NCBI GenBank assembly: GCA_020634815.1
Contig: JACKBA010000003.1
Span: 124,001-188,000, forward strand
Reading direction: 5' to 3'
Length of the DNA: 64,000 nt
Source of the DNA: Caldilineaceae bacterium
Lineage (GTDB): Bacteria > Chloroflexota > Anaerolineae > Caldilineales > Caldilineaceae
Below, one piece after another: positions 1 to 11,913 of this stretch (within the stretch, counting starts at the first letter, position 1; each line of letters starts with the position of its first letter). Position numbers and translations under genes: made by a program. Under the pieces are notes generated by a model. The model was not told the origin of the DNA. It ran no database searches and worked only from the letters and a program-made list of their open reading frames with translations.

Positions 1-1875
1 CAGGTTGATGTCGATGTGTTCCCAGGTGGCACTGCCAGAAATTTCATACTGGACATTGCCGGTGCTGTTGGCAGCATCGATCACGGTCTGGACTTCGGCG
101 CCCGCGCCCAGGGTCGAGTCGTCGAGGTAGTCGACGTCGCCGTTGAGCAACTGTGCGACGGCCTGGTTGGTGTCGGCCACGAAGACGAAGATCACGTTCG
201 GGGTCGTTACGTCACCCTCGTAGTAGGGGTTGGCTTCCAGGACGATGCTCTGGCCCTTGTTCCATTCCTTGACCATGTAGGGTCCCCACGAGAGCGGCAT
301 TTCGGTCACTTCAGGCAGCGTCGCCCATTCGGCAGCCGGCACGTCCACCAGGACGCGGCCATCAGAGATGACACGCTGGCTGGGATACGGCGCAAACGGC
401 GCCAGGAAGTAGGTCGGCGTCTGCACACCCGGCAGGTAGGTCACGGTGTACTCGAGTGCGTCAGCAGACCAGGCGACATCCTGGATCGACTCACAAGTCG
501 TGAAAGTCGTGGCGCCGGAGTCCGGGTCACAGTCAATCGTCCGAGCGAGTTCGAAGTCAGCAATCGTGCCAGGTGTACCGTCACTCCAGGTGAACGGGTT
601 CATCTTGTAGGTAACAACAAGTTGCTTCATCGGCACCGCGGTGGCTCCGTCGAAGGTCACTTCGTTGTTGTCCTTGTCGAAGACCAGCACGCCCTCTTCC
701 AGAGCAACCGGTTCGCCGGCCGTGTTGTAAACCGTGTCACCGGCATTGGCCTCGACGTCGTTGTTCGCCGCCAAGCCAGATTCAAGCGTGCTCAATTCGG
801 TCTGCAGGCGAACCTGGAAGTCGTAGTCGTACTGCGTCCAGGTGCGCTCGTTGTCGATCGCCATGCGCACAAGAGCCGATGCTGCCATCGACGAGATCGT
901 CGCCCACAGGCTGTCGGGTTCCTGGGTCATACCGATGACGATGGTGTCGCCGCCGTCAGCCAGTGCCCATTCGGCAAGGTTGGTCGTGGCGTACTCGGTA
1001 GCATCCGGGAGGATGCCGGTCAGGTTCGAGCTCCAGGCTTCCGCTTCGGCGCGCTGGAAGACCGGGATCGACACGACGTCCTTGGCAAATTCTTGCTGGA
1101 CTGTGTCATAGGCGGCAACACGATCCTCACGCAGCAGCGTGTTCGTCGCCTGTACGATAGCCTTGCTGGCCGTCTCATTACACCAGCCCATGTAGTTCTG
1201 ACCTTCCCAGTTGTTGGAGGGCAGCGGAATCTGGTCACAGGCGTAGAGCGAACGGCCGGCCGGCTCAGTCTGGCCGACCCAGGCGAAAGCGCCCAGTTCG
1301 AAGTCGCGGCGGGCAAGACCCGTCGTGTCGCCGAACCACCAGGAGGCCGGGGCGTAGGTCGGGATGATCTGGACACCGCAGTCGGCCAGGTTCTGGATCA
1401 TGACGGCCGACCAGGTCTGGCGGAACTGTGCGCTGGTGGTCGTGAACTTGAGCACGAGGGAGTCGCCGGCAGCATTGGTGCGCACGGGCGCGCCGTCAGC
1501 CTGCGTCCAGCCGGCTTCGTCGAGCAGCGCTTTGCCGGCATCGGGGTCGTACATTGGCAGATCCGTGTACGGACCGACGTACGCCCAGTGCGTCTTGGGC
1601 AGGAAACTGTCCATCAGCAGTTCGGCGCCGTCTTCAACGTACGGGTAGACCGAAGCAATCAGCGCCTCGCGGTCGATGCAGTAGGCCAGTGCCTGGCGAA
1701 CCTTGACATCGCTCAGAATCGGGTGCGGGGTGGTGAATTCTTCAGCACCACTGCTCGCAGCCTCTCCACCTGCGGCCGGCGCGGCGCCCGGGGCGGCGGC
1801 CGGTGCAGCACAGGCGCTCACGACCAAAGCAAGGATCGTCAGAAGCGCCAGCACTAGAAACTTCTTTGTTTTCAT
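1..1875 (-). CDS. Peptide ABC transporter solute-binding lipoprotein (family 5), C-terminus beyond window
   Basis: Captures peptides outside the membrane and hands them to the permeases of an Opp/Dpp-type importer. The ATG at 1875 follows an AAGGAG site by 6 nt. The 625 visible residues begin with a lipoprotein signal and lipobox VSAC (Cys22), then an Ala/Pro/Gly linker. The domain order is odd. The motif VRQALAYCIDRE, normally in the second half of family-5 proteins, is at residues 59-70. The usual N-terminal start of the mature fold (GDTIVIGMTQEPDSL) appears only at about 310-324, and the visible sequence ends at TWEHIDINL, which normally precedes the VRQAL segment. The protein is therefore permuted, or the segment is duplicated beyond the edge. 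It lies 94 bp downstream of the two ATPase genes on the same strand; the permease genes are probably past the left edge. Confidence 0.88.
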   Translation of the reverse strand, partial: MKTKKFLVLALLTILALVVSACAAPAAAPGAAPAAGGEAASSGAEEFTTPHPILSDVKVRQALAYCIDREALIASVYPYVEDGAELLMDSFLPKTHWAYVGPYTDLPMYDPDAGKALLDEAGWTQADGAPVRTNAAGDSLVLKFTTTSAQFRQTWSAVMIQNLADCGVQIIPTYAPASWWFGDTTGLARRDFELGAFAWVGQTEPAGRSLYACDQIPLPSNNWEGQNYMGWCNETASKAIVQATNTLLREDRVAAYDTVQQEFAKDVVSIPVFQRAEAEAWSSNLTGILPDATEYATTNLAEWALADGGDTIVIGMTQEPDSLWATISSMAASALVRMAIDNERTWTQYDYDFQVRLQTELSTLESGLAANNDVEANAGDTVYNTAGEPVALEEGVLVFDKDNNEVTFDGATAVPMKQLVVTYKMNPFTWSDGTPGTIADFELARTIDCDPDSGATTFTTCESIQDVAWSADALEYTVTYLPGVQTPTYFLAPFAPYPSQRVISDGRVLVDVPAAEWATLPEVTEMPLSWGPYMVKEWNKGQSIVLEANPYYEGDVTTPNVIFVFVADTNQAVAQLLNGDVDYLDDSTLGAGAEVQTVIDAANSTGNVQYEISGSATWEHIDINL

Positions 1876-1969
1876 GGTGTCTCCTTCTGAAAACAGTGAA
1901 CCAGTAATTGTTATGAACACATCTGCGCCGGTCGCGTCACGGGTTGCGCGACGACCGGCGAGATGGGTT

Positions 1970-4020
<2,051 letters not shown>

Positions 4021-4325
4021 CTAGGCGATCTCCATCTGTCTTGTGATCCGATGATCCGCTGAATTGAGTACCGAAATGAAGGCTTTGGTGCGCTTCATGC
4101 GGCCGAACCGGTTTCGGCATAGGGCCTGGGAGGGCAGGTTGCACGGAACGCGGGTAGCTACAGCCATTTCTGCCGGCAAAACCCCGAAAGATTCAGATAA
4201 TTGCGCTAAGGGTTTACCACGAAAGCAAGCGAGATGTCAAAGGAACCACCACTCCAAACCCACTCTTGCTTTCGACCGTCCGCAAGCGTAACAAAGTTTA
4301 GTTGCATTGTCAAACGATTTGCGCC
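4021..4325. other. Intergenic region between argH and the peptide-transporter operon
   Basis: No convincing gene in 305 bp. It contains a short inverted repeat (GCCGAA/TTCGGC, 4102-4118) upstream of the oppD-like gene and a perfect 10-bp inverted repeat nearer the argH end (separate entry). I found no clear -35/-10 pair for the transporter operon. Confidence 0.6.
4220..4274. repeat. Inverted repeat downstream of argH
   Basis: CGAAAGCAAG at 4220-4229 is exactly repeated in inverse as CTTGCTTTCG at 4265-4274, with a 35-nt spacer. It lies just beyond the argH stop in the direction of argH transcription. There is no clean T-run, so it may be an RNA stem protecting the 3' end rather than an intrinsic terminator. 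Confidence 0.45.
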
Positions 4326-5705
4326 CTAACCGCCTGCCAGCCACGTGCGCAGGTGTGCGATTTGCGCCAGGACCGAACGTTGGCTGCTTCCACCGTCCAC
4401 GTCGCGGCGTTCCACGCTGCGTTCGAAGCTCCAAACGTCGGCAACATCGGCGTCGAACGCGCCGTGCAGCTTCTGCAAGTCCGTCAGATCCAGCTCCGAC
4501 AGCGGGATGCCCTGGAGTTCGGCCATCTGCACGGCCGCGCCGGCCACGTGATGGGCGTCGCGGAACGGCACACCCTTGCGCACCAGGTATTCGGCCAGGT
4601 CGGTCGCCAGCATCTCCGGCACCAGCGCCGCGCGCATGAAGGGCGGGTTGATGGCCAGCGTCGAGAGCACGCCGCACGCGATCTGCAATGAGCCGCTGAG
4701 GCTGGTCACGGCATCGAAGAGCGGCTCCTTGTCCTCCTGCAAGTCCTTGTTGTAAGTGCTCGGCAGCCCTTTGAGCGTCGCCATCAGCCCCGTCAACTGT
4801 CCCATGGAACGGCCGGATTTGCCGCGCAGCAACTCCAGCGCGTCAGGATTTTTCTTCTGCGGCATGAGGCTGCTGCCCGTGCTGTAAGCGTCCGCCAGCG
4901 TGACAAAGCCGAATTCATGGCTGCTGTAGACGATGAGATCCTCGGCCAGGCGGCTCAGGTGGATCATGGTCAGCGCCGCCCAGAAGAGGAATTCGGCGAT
5001 GAAGTCGCGGTCGCTGACGCCGTCCATGCTGTTGTAGGTGATGCCGGCAAAGCCCAGATCCTCGGCCAGGCGCACCCGATCGATGGCGAAGGGGTTGCCC
5101 GCCAGCGCACCGCTGCCCAGCGGCATGACATTGACGCGTGCCGCCAGTTCGTCCAGCCGGCTGGCATCGCGCTGCCACGCCCACACGTGGCTGAGCAGCC
5201 AGTGGCTCCAGCGCACGGGCTGCGCCGGCTGCAAGTGCGTGTAGCCCGGCATGAGGATGTCGATCTCCTCGGCGGCGCGCTCAACGGCGGTGGCAATGAG
5301 ATCGCGCTGGTGGCGGCGCAGGTGTGCGATCTCCTCGCGCAACCACAGGCGCACGTCGGTGGCGACCTGGTCGTTGCGGCTGCGACCGGTGTGCAGCTTG
5401 CCCGCCACACTGCCGATCAGCTCGGTGAGCCGCCGCTCGTTGGCCGTGTGGATATCCTCGTCCCCTTCGACGATGGTAAATTCACCGCGCGCCCATTCGC
5501 CGGCCACCTGCTCCAGCCCGTCGACGATCTGCTCCGCCTCGGCCGCGGTCAGCAACCCGGCCCGTTCGAGCGCGCGGGCATAGGCCTGGCTCCCGCTCAG
5601 GTCGACGCGCCACATCTGCTTGTCGAAGACGATCGATGCGTTGAACTGCTCCATCAGCGGGTCGGTCTTGCCCGTAAAGCGTCCGCCCCAAAGCTTTTTC
5701 GTCAC
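4326..5705 (-). CDS. argH: Argininosuccinate lyase
   Basis: Splits argininosuccinate into arginine and fumarate, the last step of arginine synthesis. From a GTG at 5705 the product has 459 residues, the usual ArgH length, and starts VTKKLWGGRF, typical of the family. It has the fumarase/aspartase signature SSLMPQKKNPD (about residue 275) and TGRSRNDQV near residue 110. I chose the GTG because it overlaps the stop of the upstream protease gene (GTGA, 5702-5705) and has GGAGG about 12 nt upstream; the open frame extends further 5' but only through the upstream gene. No other arg gene is in the window. Confidence 0.95.
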   Translation of the reverse strand: MTKKLWGGRFTGKTDPLMEQFNASIVFDKQMWRVDLSGSQAYARALERAGLLTAAEAEQIVDGLEQVAGEWARGEFTIVEGDEDIHTANERRLTELIGSVAGKLHTGRSRNDQVATDVRLWLREEIAHLRRHQRDLIATAVERAAEEIDILMPGYTHLQPAQPVRWSHWLLSHVWAWQRDASRLDELAARVNVMPLGSGALAGNPFAIDRVRLAEDLGFAGITYNSMDGVSDRDFIAEFLFWAALTMIHLSRLAEDLIVYSSHEFGFVTLADAYSTGSSLMPQKKNPDALELLRGKSGRSMGQLTGLMATLKGLPSTYNKDLQEDKEPLFDAVTSLSGSLQIACGVLSTLAINPPFMRAALVPEMLATDLAEYLVRKGVPFRDAHHVAGAAVQMAELQGIPLSELDLTDLQKLHGAFDADVADVWSFERSVERRDVDGGSSQRSVLAQIAHLRTWLAGG

Positions 5706-6667
5706 GCCTTTTTTCCTCCAGGTGATGGTTGTATCGCCATACGCCGCAGCGACAGATCGCCGTAGCGCCAACGCACCCAACCGATGATGGCCAGCATCCC
5801 CGCCATGGTAGCCAGGATGCCCAACAGCCCAGCTTCCGGGCCAAAAAGCCCGCCCGTCCACAACTCCGGCCCGTGCTGCTGTATGCTCACCAACGTCGTA
5901 CCGTGCTGCATCTTGCCGCTCACGGGAAAGCCAAAGAAGTTCCCCTGCACCAGGTTCCACGTCAGGTGCAGCCCGATGGGCAGGGCAAGCTCACCTGTGA
6001 GCACAAAACCCAGCCCGAACATGAAGCCCATGAGCGTCAGGTTCATCGTACTCACCCACGTGCTGTACGGGTTGAAGAGGTGCAGCAAGCCGAAGATCAC
6101 CGACGAAGCAATCCAGGCAATCAGTACAGCGGGCACATAGCCCAGCGGCGCCATGCCTTCGGTCAAATTGATGATCTGGTTGCCGCGCGTCAGTAGTTCT
6201 TCGGCTACAGCCACGACGATATACAGCACCAGCGGCGCCATGAATGCCGCCCAGAACGAAACGGTCGGCGGGTCGGCACGCCACAAGCGATCAACAGTCA
6301 CCCAGCCGGCGGCCCACTCGACGACGAAGACGAGGGCCATCAACACCGTGCCGAGCAGCAGTCCAAAACCGAAGTCGATCCACCATCGCCCCGACAGGTG
6401 AAAACCGTAGTCGGCAAACGGCCGGTGGTCGATGACACGCGCCGTCCACCAGCCGGCCAGCAGAATGACAACCAGTCGCAGCACGTTGAGGGCGATGCTC
6501 TCCGCCCACAGCCACTCGGCGAGCACGGAGCGCAGCAACGTCGCTTCCAGCAGCCAGTGAACGACCGCCGGCCCGTATCCCCACAGCACGAAGAAGATGG
6601 TGACGCGATAGCCGGCGCGCAGCCGTCCTGTTTCGTCGAATAGCAGCGGCCGCAACGCTCGTAGCAC
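5702..6667 (-). CDS. CPBP-family intramembrane metalloprotease (CAAX/Abi type)
   Basis: Predicted polytopic membrane protein of 321 residues with about eight hydrophobic segments. The three CPBP motifs are present: EELLTRG (EExxxR), FGLLH (FxxxH) and GLHLTWN (HxxxN), which place the metal ligands in the membrane. Bacterial members act in membrane-protein processing or bacteriocin self-protection; the substrate here is unknown. The GTG at 6667 has GAGG 6 nt upstream, and a likely promoter lies at 6714-6743. The 4-bp overlap with argH means argH is co-translated with it, an unusual partnership that probably reflects chance operon assembly. Confidence 0.87.
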   Translation of the reverse strand: MLRALRPLLFDETGRLRAGYRVTIFFVLWGYGPAVVHWLLEATLLRSVLAEWLWAESIALNVLRLVVILLAGWWTARVIDHRPFADYGFHLSGRWWIDFGFGLLLGTVLMALVFVVEWAAGWVTVDRLWRADPPTVSFWAAFMAPLVLYIVVAVAEELLTRGNQIINLTEGMAPLGYVPAVLIAWIASSVIFGLLHLFNPYSTWVSTMNLTLMGFMFGLGFVLTGELALPIGLHLTWNLVQGNFFGFPVSGKMQHGTTLVSIQQHGPELWTGGLFGPEAGLLGILATMAGMLAIIGWVRWRYGDLSLRRMAIQPSPGGKKA

Positions 6668-6713
6668 GCCGTCCTCACTCGCTCCTATGCCTGCCTGAAA
6701 TCATCTCGTCCTT

Positions 6714-6743
6714 ATTGTACCCAACGCCGGCACGCTTTCCCAA
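6714..6743 (-). promoter_or_regulatory. Promoter of the CPBP protease-argH operon
   Basis: On the minus strand TTGGGA (-35, 6738-6743) and TACAAT (-10, 6714-6719) are 18 bp apart, leaving a 5' leader of roughly 40 nt before the GTG at 6667. Confidence 0.55.
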
Positions 6744-6864
6744 CCGCCGGCGCTCCCCCCGGTCGATTTGTCGCGGCAGGATCGAAAGTTGACCGAGTTC
6801 CAGCAGTTCACGGTTTGAAGTGGTGGCTTATGGATGTTGAGAGAATGATTCGTCAATGGCGTAG

Positions 6865-6927
6865 GGGCTTGGCATGCCAAGCCCACCGGGCGATATATCG
6901 CCCATCTGGGCATGAAGTTTCATGCCC
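6865..6927. repeat. Three abutting palindromes
   Basis: A perfect 20-bp palindrome GGGCTTGGCATGCCAAGCCC (6865-6884), then after 3 nt a perfect 16-bp palindrome GGGCGATATATCGCCC (6888-6903), then after 4 nt a 9+2+9 palindrome GGGCATGAA-GT-TTCATGCCC (6908-6927). All begin GGGC and end GCCC but differ in their cores. No T-run follows. Confidence 0.85.
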
Positions 6928-6980
6928 GTACGTTTACCGGGACATTTTGTGAACGTTCTTAAGCCATTCCGGTGAGAGGC

Positions 6981-7001
6981 AACGACTAAAGTCGTCACTA
7001 C
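6981..7001 (-). repeat. REP-like element, copy 1
   Basis: Read on the minus strand it starts GTAGTGACGACTTTAGTCG, a short GTAGT tag followed by a small hairpin (ACGACT/AGTCGT). Two more copies with compensating arm changes lie at 38075-38095 and 38112-38132. Confidence 0.7.
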
Positions 7002-7141
7002 GGTACGCATCGCGGCCCAGTGAAATTCATGATCGCCTACCATGCGCAGCCGGAGTTTGCGGTAGAATAGCGCTTGTCCCGCCGAGCGGACTTGTGTGTT
7101 GCCGCTCGTTGATGAGCGATGACGGAGGGAGTGACGAGGCA

Positions 7142-7708
7142 ATGAGCGATCCGAACCCTGATCCCCGCGCCAAGGCCGATGCCTATCGCAACGGAGAAGC
7201 CGATCCGCCGGCCGATGTCCAGCCGCAGAGCCGGCCGGGCCGTCGCTCGCCGGAGCAGTGGAGCGACCTGATCAGCCAGCGCATCGAGGAGGCCATGCGC
7301 GATGGCCACTTCGACAACCTGCGCGGCAAGGGCAAGCCGCTCAACCCGGCGCCCGATCCGCACATCCCGCCCGACATGCAGATGGCCAACTCGCTGCTCA
7401 AGAATAACGAGTTGGTGCCGGCGTGGATCTCCGACCGCAACGCCGTGTTGGCTGCGGTCGAAGCGATGCAGGGCAAAATCCGCCGCGCTGCCGCAGACTA
7501 CTCAGTTGCATTGAGAAGTGCCGAAACCGCCGCCGCCCGCGAGCAAGTCGAAACACGCTGGCAGGCACACCTCTCCACCCTGCGCGAAGAAGTGCGCGCC
7601 CTCAACCGCCGTATCGAACTGCAAAACTTCAAGCAGCCCGTCTCGTTCCTTGAAATCTACAAAGTGCGGCTCGAGGACGAAGTCAAGCGGGGAATGGGGG
7701 AGAGATGA
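7142..7708 (+). CDS. DUF1992 (DnaJ homologue subfamily C member 28-type) domain protein
   Basis: A 188-residue soluble protein. The conserved core is ISQRIEEAMRDGHFDNLRGKGKPL (about residues 38-61, quoted in parts: IEEAMRDGHFDNL and RGKGKPL), which defines the DUF1992 family found in bacterial stand-alone proteins and C-terminal to J domains. No J domain or HPD motif is present. The C-terminal half is helical and charged, ending in FKQPVSFLEIYKVRLEDEV. Biochemical function is unknown; a chaperone-related role is only inferred from eukaryotic DNAJC28. I chose ATG 7142 because GGAGGG lies about 13 nt upstream and GAGG directly upstream; an earlier in-frame ATG at 7112 lacks a ribosome site. Confidence 0.82.
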   Translation: MSDPNPDPRAKADAYRNGEADPPADVQPQSRPGRRSPEQWSDLISQRIEEAMRDGHFDNLRGKGKPLNPAPDPHIPPDMQMANSLLKNNELVPAWISDRNAVLAAVEAMQGKIRRAAADYSVALRSAETAAAREQVETRWQAHLSTLREEVRALNRRIELQNFKQPVSFLEIYKVRLEDEVKRGMGER

Positions 7709-7893
7709 CAAGATGACAAGATGAGGGGGTGATTCGCCGTTGACCGTTGACCGTTGACCGTTGGCAATTGACCATTGACCATTGACCGTTAACAATTAAC
7801 AATCAGCAATCCCCCATCAACAATTGATCCCCCCCCCAAAAAAGAATTTCATCCCCTCACCCCGTCATCTTTTCATCCCCTCATCCCCACTCC
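7700..7893. repeat. Intergenic low-complexity repeat tract, copy 1
   Basis: Directly after the DUF1992 stop come ATGACAAG repeats, then a run of TTGACCG/TTGACCA units mixed with AACAATTAACAAT, then C-rich CATCCCCTCACCCC repeats. The same three-part composition recurs at 20285-20421 and in part at 52784-52958. Confidence 0.7.
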
Positions 7894-9153
7894 TCACCCA
7901 TGCCGCCGCACAAACCGATACATACGCTCCAGCGCCGTCTCGATGTGTTCGATGCTGGCCGCGTAGGCGCAGCGGATGTGCCCTTCGCCGCCCTTGCCGA
8001 ACGCGCTGCCTGGGATCACGGCCACGTGCTCTTCCACCAGCAGCCGCTCGCAAAACTCGTGCTCGTTCATGCCTGTCGACTTCACGCTGGGGAAGGCATA
8101 GAATGCACCTTTCGGCTCGAAGCACTCCAGCCCGATCTCGTTGAGCCCGTCGTGGATGAGCCGGCGGCGACGGTCGTAGCTGTCCAGCATCTGCTGCACG
8201 TACTCCTCGGTGGCCGGGTCATTGAAGGCCGCCAACGCCGCTTCCTGCCCAACGGTCGGCGCCGACATGATCAGGTACTGGTGAATCTTGCGCATGGCGC
8301 CGATGAGATCGGCCGGCCCGGCGGTATAGCCGATGCGCCAGCCGGTCATGGCGTAATCCTTGCTCATGCCGCCCAGGTGGATCGTGCGCTCGGCCATGCC
8401 CGGCAGCGCGGCAAACATGATGTGGTGGTGGCTGCCATAGACGAGCCGGTCGTAGATCTCATCGGAGATGACGAGCAGGTCGTGCTCCTCGGCGATGCGC
8501 GCGATCTCGAGCATGCCGCCCAGGTCCATGACCGCGCCGGTCGGGTTGCTGGGGAAGCCGATGAGCAGCGCCTTGGTGCGCGGCGTGATCGCAGCGCGGA
8601 TCGCCTCGGGGCGAATCTCGAAATTGTCCTCGGCATAGGTGGGCAGGTCGACCACATTGCCGCCGGCCAGGATCACGCTCGCCGTGTAGCTCACGAAGCA
8701 GGGCTGCGGCACAATGACCTCGTCGCCGGGGTCAAGGATCGCCTGCATGGCCAGGTACATGGCCTCGCTGACGCCGACCGTGATCAGCACTTCCTTCTCT
8801 GGGTCGTAGGGCACGGCGCCATAGCGCTGGCGCAGGTTGCGCGCCACGGCCTCGCGCAGTTCGTACATGCCGGAGTTGGAAGTATAGGAGGTGTGGCCGC
8901 GCTGCAAGCTCAGCAGGCCGGCCTGCAAGATCGGGGGCGGCGTCACAAAGTCCGGCTCGCCGATGCCCAGGCTGACGACATCCTCCATGGTGGCGGCGAT
9001 GTCGAAGTATTTGCGAATACCGGACGGCGGCACGGCGAGCACGCGCTGGCTCAGCCGGCTGCTGATGGGGCGCATGTCGGCACGCGTCCCGTTCAGGACG
9101 TGCGTGCGGGTGCCGTTGGCAAGACCCGAAGTGGTAACTGTGAGCGATTCCAT
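7894..9153 (-). CDS. PLP-dependent aminotransferase, class I/II
   Basis: A 419-residue fold-type I aminotransferase. It has SLGIGEPDF (about 61-69), the aromatic stacking region SYTSNSGMYELREAV, the FPSNPTGA motif (about 200-207), DEIYDRL and the PLP-binding lysine in GGMSKDYAMTGWR (Lys265). The pattern matches the AspC/AlaT/PatA-like group that transaminates aspartate, alanine or aromatic amino acids; the exact substrate is not readable. The ATG at 9153 has an AAGG-type site about 9 nt upstream; the first 26 residues before MRPISSRLSQ look poorly conserved, so a later start is possible. It stands alone, convergent with the DUF1992 gene. Confidence 0.9.
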   Translation of the reverse strand: MESLTVTTSGLANGTRTHVLNGTRADMRPISSRLSQRVLAVPPSGIRKYFDIAATMEDVVSLGIGEPDFVTPPPILQAGLLSLQRGHTSYTSNSGMYELREAVARNLRQRYGAVPYDPEKEVLITVGVSEAMYLAMQAILDPGDEVIVPQPCFVSYTASVILAGGNVVDLPTYAEDNFEIRPEAIRAAITPRTKALLIGFPSNPTGAVMDLGGMLEIARIAEEHDLLVISDEIYDRLVYGSHHHIMFAALPGMAERTIHLGGMSKDYAMTGWRIGYTAGPADLIGAMRKIHQYLIMSAPTVGQEAALAAFNDPATEEYVQQMLDSYDRRRRLIHDGLNEIGLECFEPKGAFYAFPSVKSTGMNEHEFCERLLVEEHVAVIPGSAFGKGGEGHIRCAYAASIEHIETALERMYRFVRRHG

Positions 9154-9384
9154 AAGTGAACACCTTTCTGGTGAGAGAACACAATCGAGCGAGAAGAGAG
9201 CCTACTTCCGAACGCGGCGCCGCATGGGATGGTTCCCGCGCCGCGCCACAACCACAGCCAGTGATTGCCGCTCACAACCTGCGATCCAGCTCAACTCGCA
9301 GATTGCCGGCGGCTAGCTGTGGCCAGCCCTCCTACCCCGGCGCCTCTCTCTCCGGTGTTCAACATGATTCTCCGCATACCATCC

Positions 9385-10038
9385 TCACCTTTGGCGGCGA
9401 TAGTCGACAAGATACTCCGGCGCCGCAATGCCGGACGCCAGCTTGGGGTCAGGCAGCGGCGCTCCCGCCTGTTGCTGCACCGGCAGCACCCCCGCCCAGA
9501 TCGGCAGCGCGTAATCCTCGGCGTCGTCGTTGGGCGGCCCCACGCGCACCTTGGCGGACGCGCTGTCGATGGCGATCGCGACAACGGTCGTCGCGTTGAG
9601 TTCCAGCGCGGTGGGCTGGCGTGCATCCTGCCAGCGCCCGCGCGCCAGGTGCTCGGTCAACGCTTCCAGCGCGGCCAGCTTCTCGCCGTCGCTCGCCAAC
9701 ACACGCCCCGTGCCAAATAGCACCGCCGAGCGATAGTTCATCGAGCTGTGAAAGACTGAGCGCGCCATGACCAGCCCGTCGAGCAGGGTAATCGCCACGC
9801 TCACCGGGTGGCCGGCTTCGATGTGCTTGAGCAGCCGGCTGGCCTTGGCGCCGTGCAGGATCAGCTCGTCGCCCATGCGCGCATGGATGGTCGGCACGAC
9901 AAAGGGCTGGCCATCCACAGCAAAGGCGACATGGCAGATGAGCGCCTCGTCGACGATGGCGTAAATCGTTTCCTTGTCATAGTGCCCGCGCTCCGGGATG
10001 CGCCGCACGCGGTTGCGCTGTTCCTGCTCGAAATCCAC
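9385..10038 (-). CDS. Pyridoxamine 5'-phosphate oxidase-related flavin-binding protein (NimA-like)
   Basis: A 217-residue FMN-binding split-barrel protein. It begins with the NimA-like pattern VRRIPERGHYD...I.AIVDEALICHVAFAVDG, continues with PTIHARMGDELILHGAKAS and the SVFHSSMNYRSAVLFG block near residue 95-110. Such proteins bind flavin or haem and reduce small molecules; no specific substrate is evident. The GTG at 10038 begins 1 bp after the gatA stop and uses a GGAGG located in the last gatA codons, so it is translationally coupled to gatA. The coupling to amidotransferase genes has no obvious metabolic reason. Confidence 0.82.
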   Translation of the reverse strand: MDFEQEQRNRVRRIPERGHYDKETIYAIVDEALICHVAFAVDGQPFVVPTIHARMGDELILHGAKASRLLKHIEAGHPVSVAITLLDGLVMARSVFHSSMNYRSAVLFGTGRVLASDGEKLAALEALTEHLARGRWQDARQPTALELNATTVVAIAIDSASAKVRVGPPNDDAEDYALPIWAGVLPVQQQAGAPLPDPKLASGIAAPEYLVDYRRQR

Positions 10039-10039
10039 G

Positions 10040-11515
<1,476 letters not shown>

Positions 11516-11517
11516 CG

Positions 11518-11808
11518 TCATTCCTCGAAGACTGCGCGCACGCGGAAGAAGCCGTCGGCCTGATCGGGTGCATTGCCGAGCGCCGCGGCATTGTCCAGCG
11601 ACGACGCCGCCGTATCCTCGCGTATGACATTTTGCAGCGGGAGCACGTAGGGCGTCGGCGCAACGTGGCTGGTATCGACCTGTTGCAGGAGATCGGCGTA
11701 GTCGAGAATGGCCGACAACTGTTCGGCATACAGCGCCAATTCTTCGTCGGTGAGACCCAGCCGGGCCAGTTGGGCCACGTGGCGCACTTCGTCGATGGTC
11801 AGATGCAT
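11518..11808 (-). CDS. gatC: Aspartyl/glutamyl-tRNA amidotransferase subunit C
   Basis: Small (96-residue) GatC subunit that wraps around GatA and stabilises the GatCAB complex. It starts MHLTIDEVRHVAQLARLGL, the characteristic GatC opening, and includes the family-typical IL.Y.DLLQQVDTSHVAPT stretch. It sits directly upstream of gatA and behind a roughly 270-nt leader carrying two terminator-like hairpins, so expression of the gatC-gatA-oxidase operon is probably attenuated. Confidence 0.93.
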   Translation of the reverse strand: MHLTIDEVRHVAQLARLGLTDEELALYAEQLSAILDYADLLQQVDTSHVAPTPYVLPLQNVIREDTAASSLDNAAALGNAPDQADGFFRVRAVFEE

Positions 11809-11857
11809 GTTCGTCGAGTCCTTCTATGTTGCGGATCCGCCCGGCGGGCAAGCCCAA

Positions 11858-11892
11858 CAAAAAACGTCGTGGCACATGGGTTCCACGACGTT
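11858..11892 (-). terminator. Second intrinsic terminator/attenuator in the gatC leader
   Basis: On the minus strand AACGTCGTGG (11892-11883) pairs perfectly with CCACGACGTT (11872-11863) around a 10-nt loop and is followed by a T-run. It lies 50 nt before the gatC ATG. The 5' arm includes TGGAACC, identical to the central UGGNACC of T-box antiterminators, and an outer CCCAAC/GTTGGG pair flanks the hairpin. Confidence 0.75.
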
Positions 11893-11913
11893 GGGTTGAC
11901 CGGTCATCCAATC

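Larger units (their letters stand above)
6668..7141. other. Gene-free divergent intergenic region rich in palindromes
   Basis: 474 bp without a plausible gene. It holds the promoter of the protease-argH operon, a block of three consecutive palindromes (6865-6927) and one REP-like element (6981-7001). I did not find a clear promoter for the DUF1992 gene that starts at 7142. Confidence 0.7.

Noticed and set aside
16..1857. Plus-strand open frame of 613 codons
   Set aside because: It is the antisense shadow of the peptide-binding protein gene, Arg/Val/Gly-rich without recognisable motifs, whereas the minus strand reads a lipoprotein signal and family-5 motifs.
9154..9384. Possible small gene between the aminotransferase and flavin-oxidase genes
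   Set aside because: Short frames here have no ribosome sites and shadow-like composition; I see no gene or clear terminator in these 231 bp.
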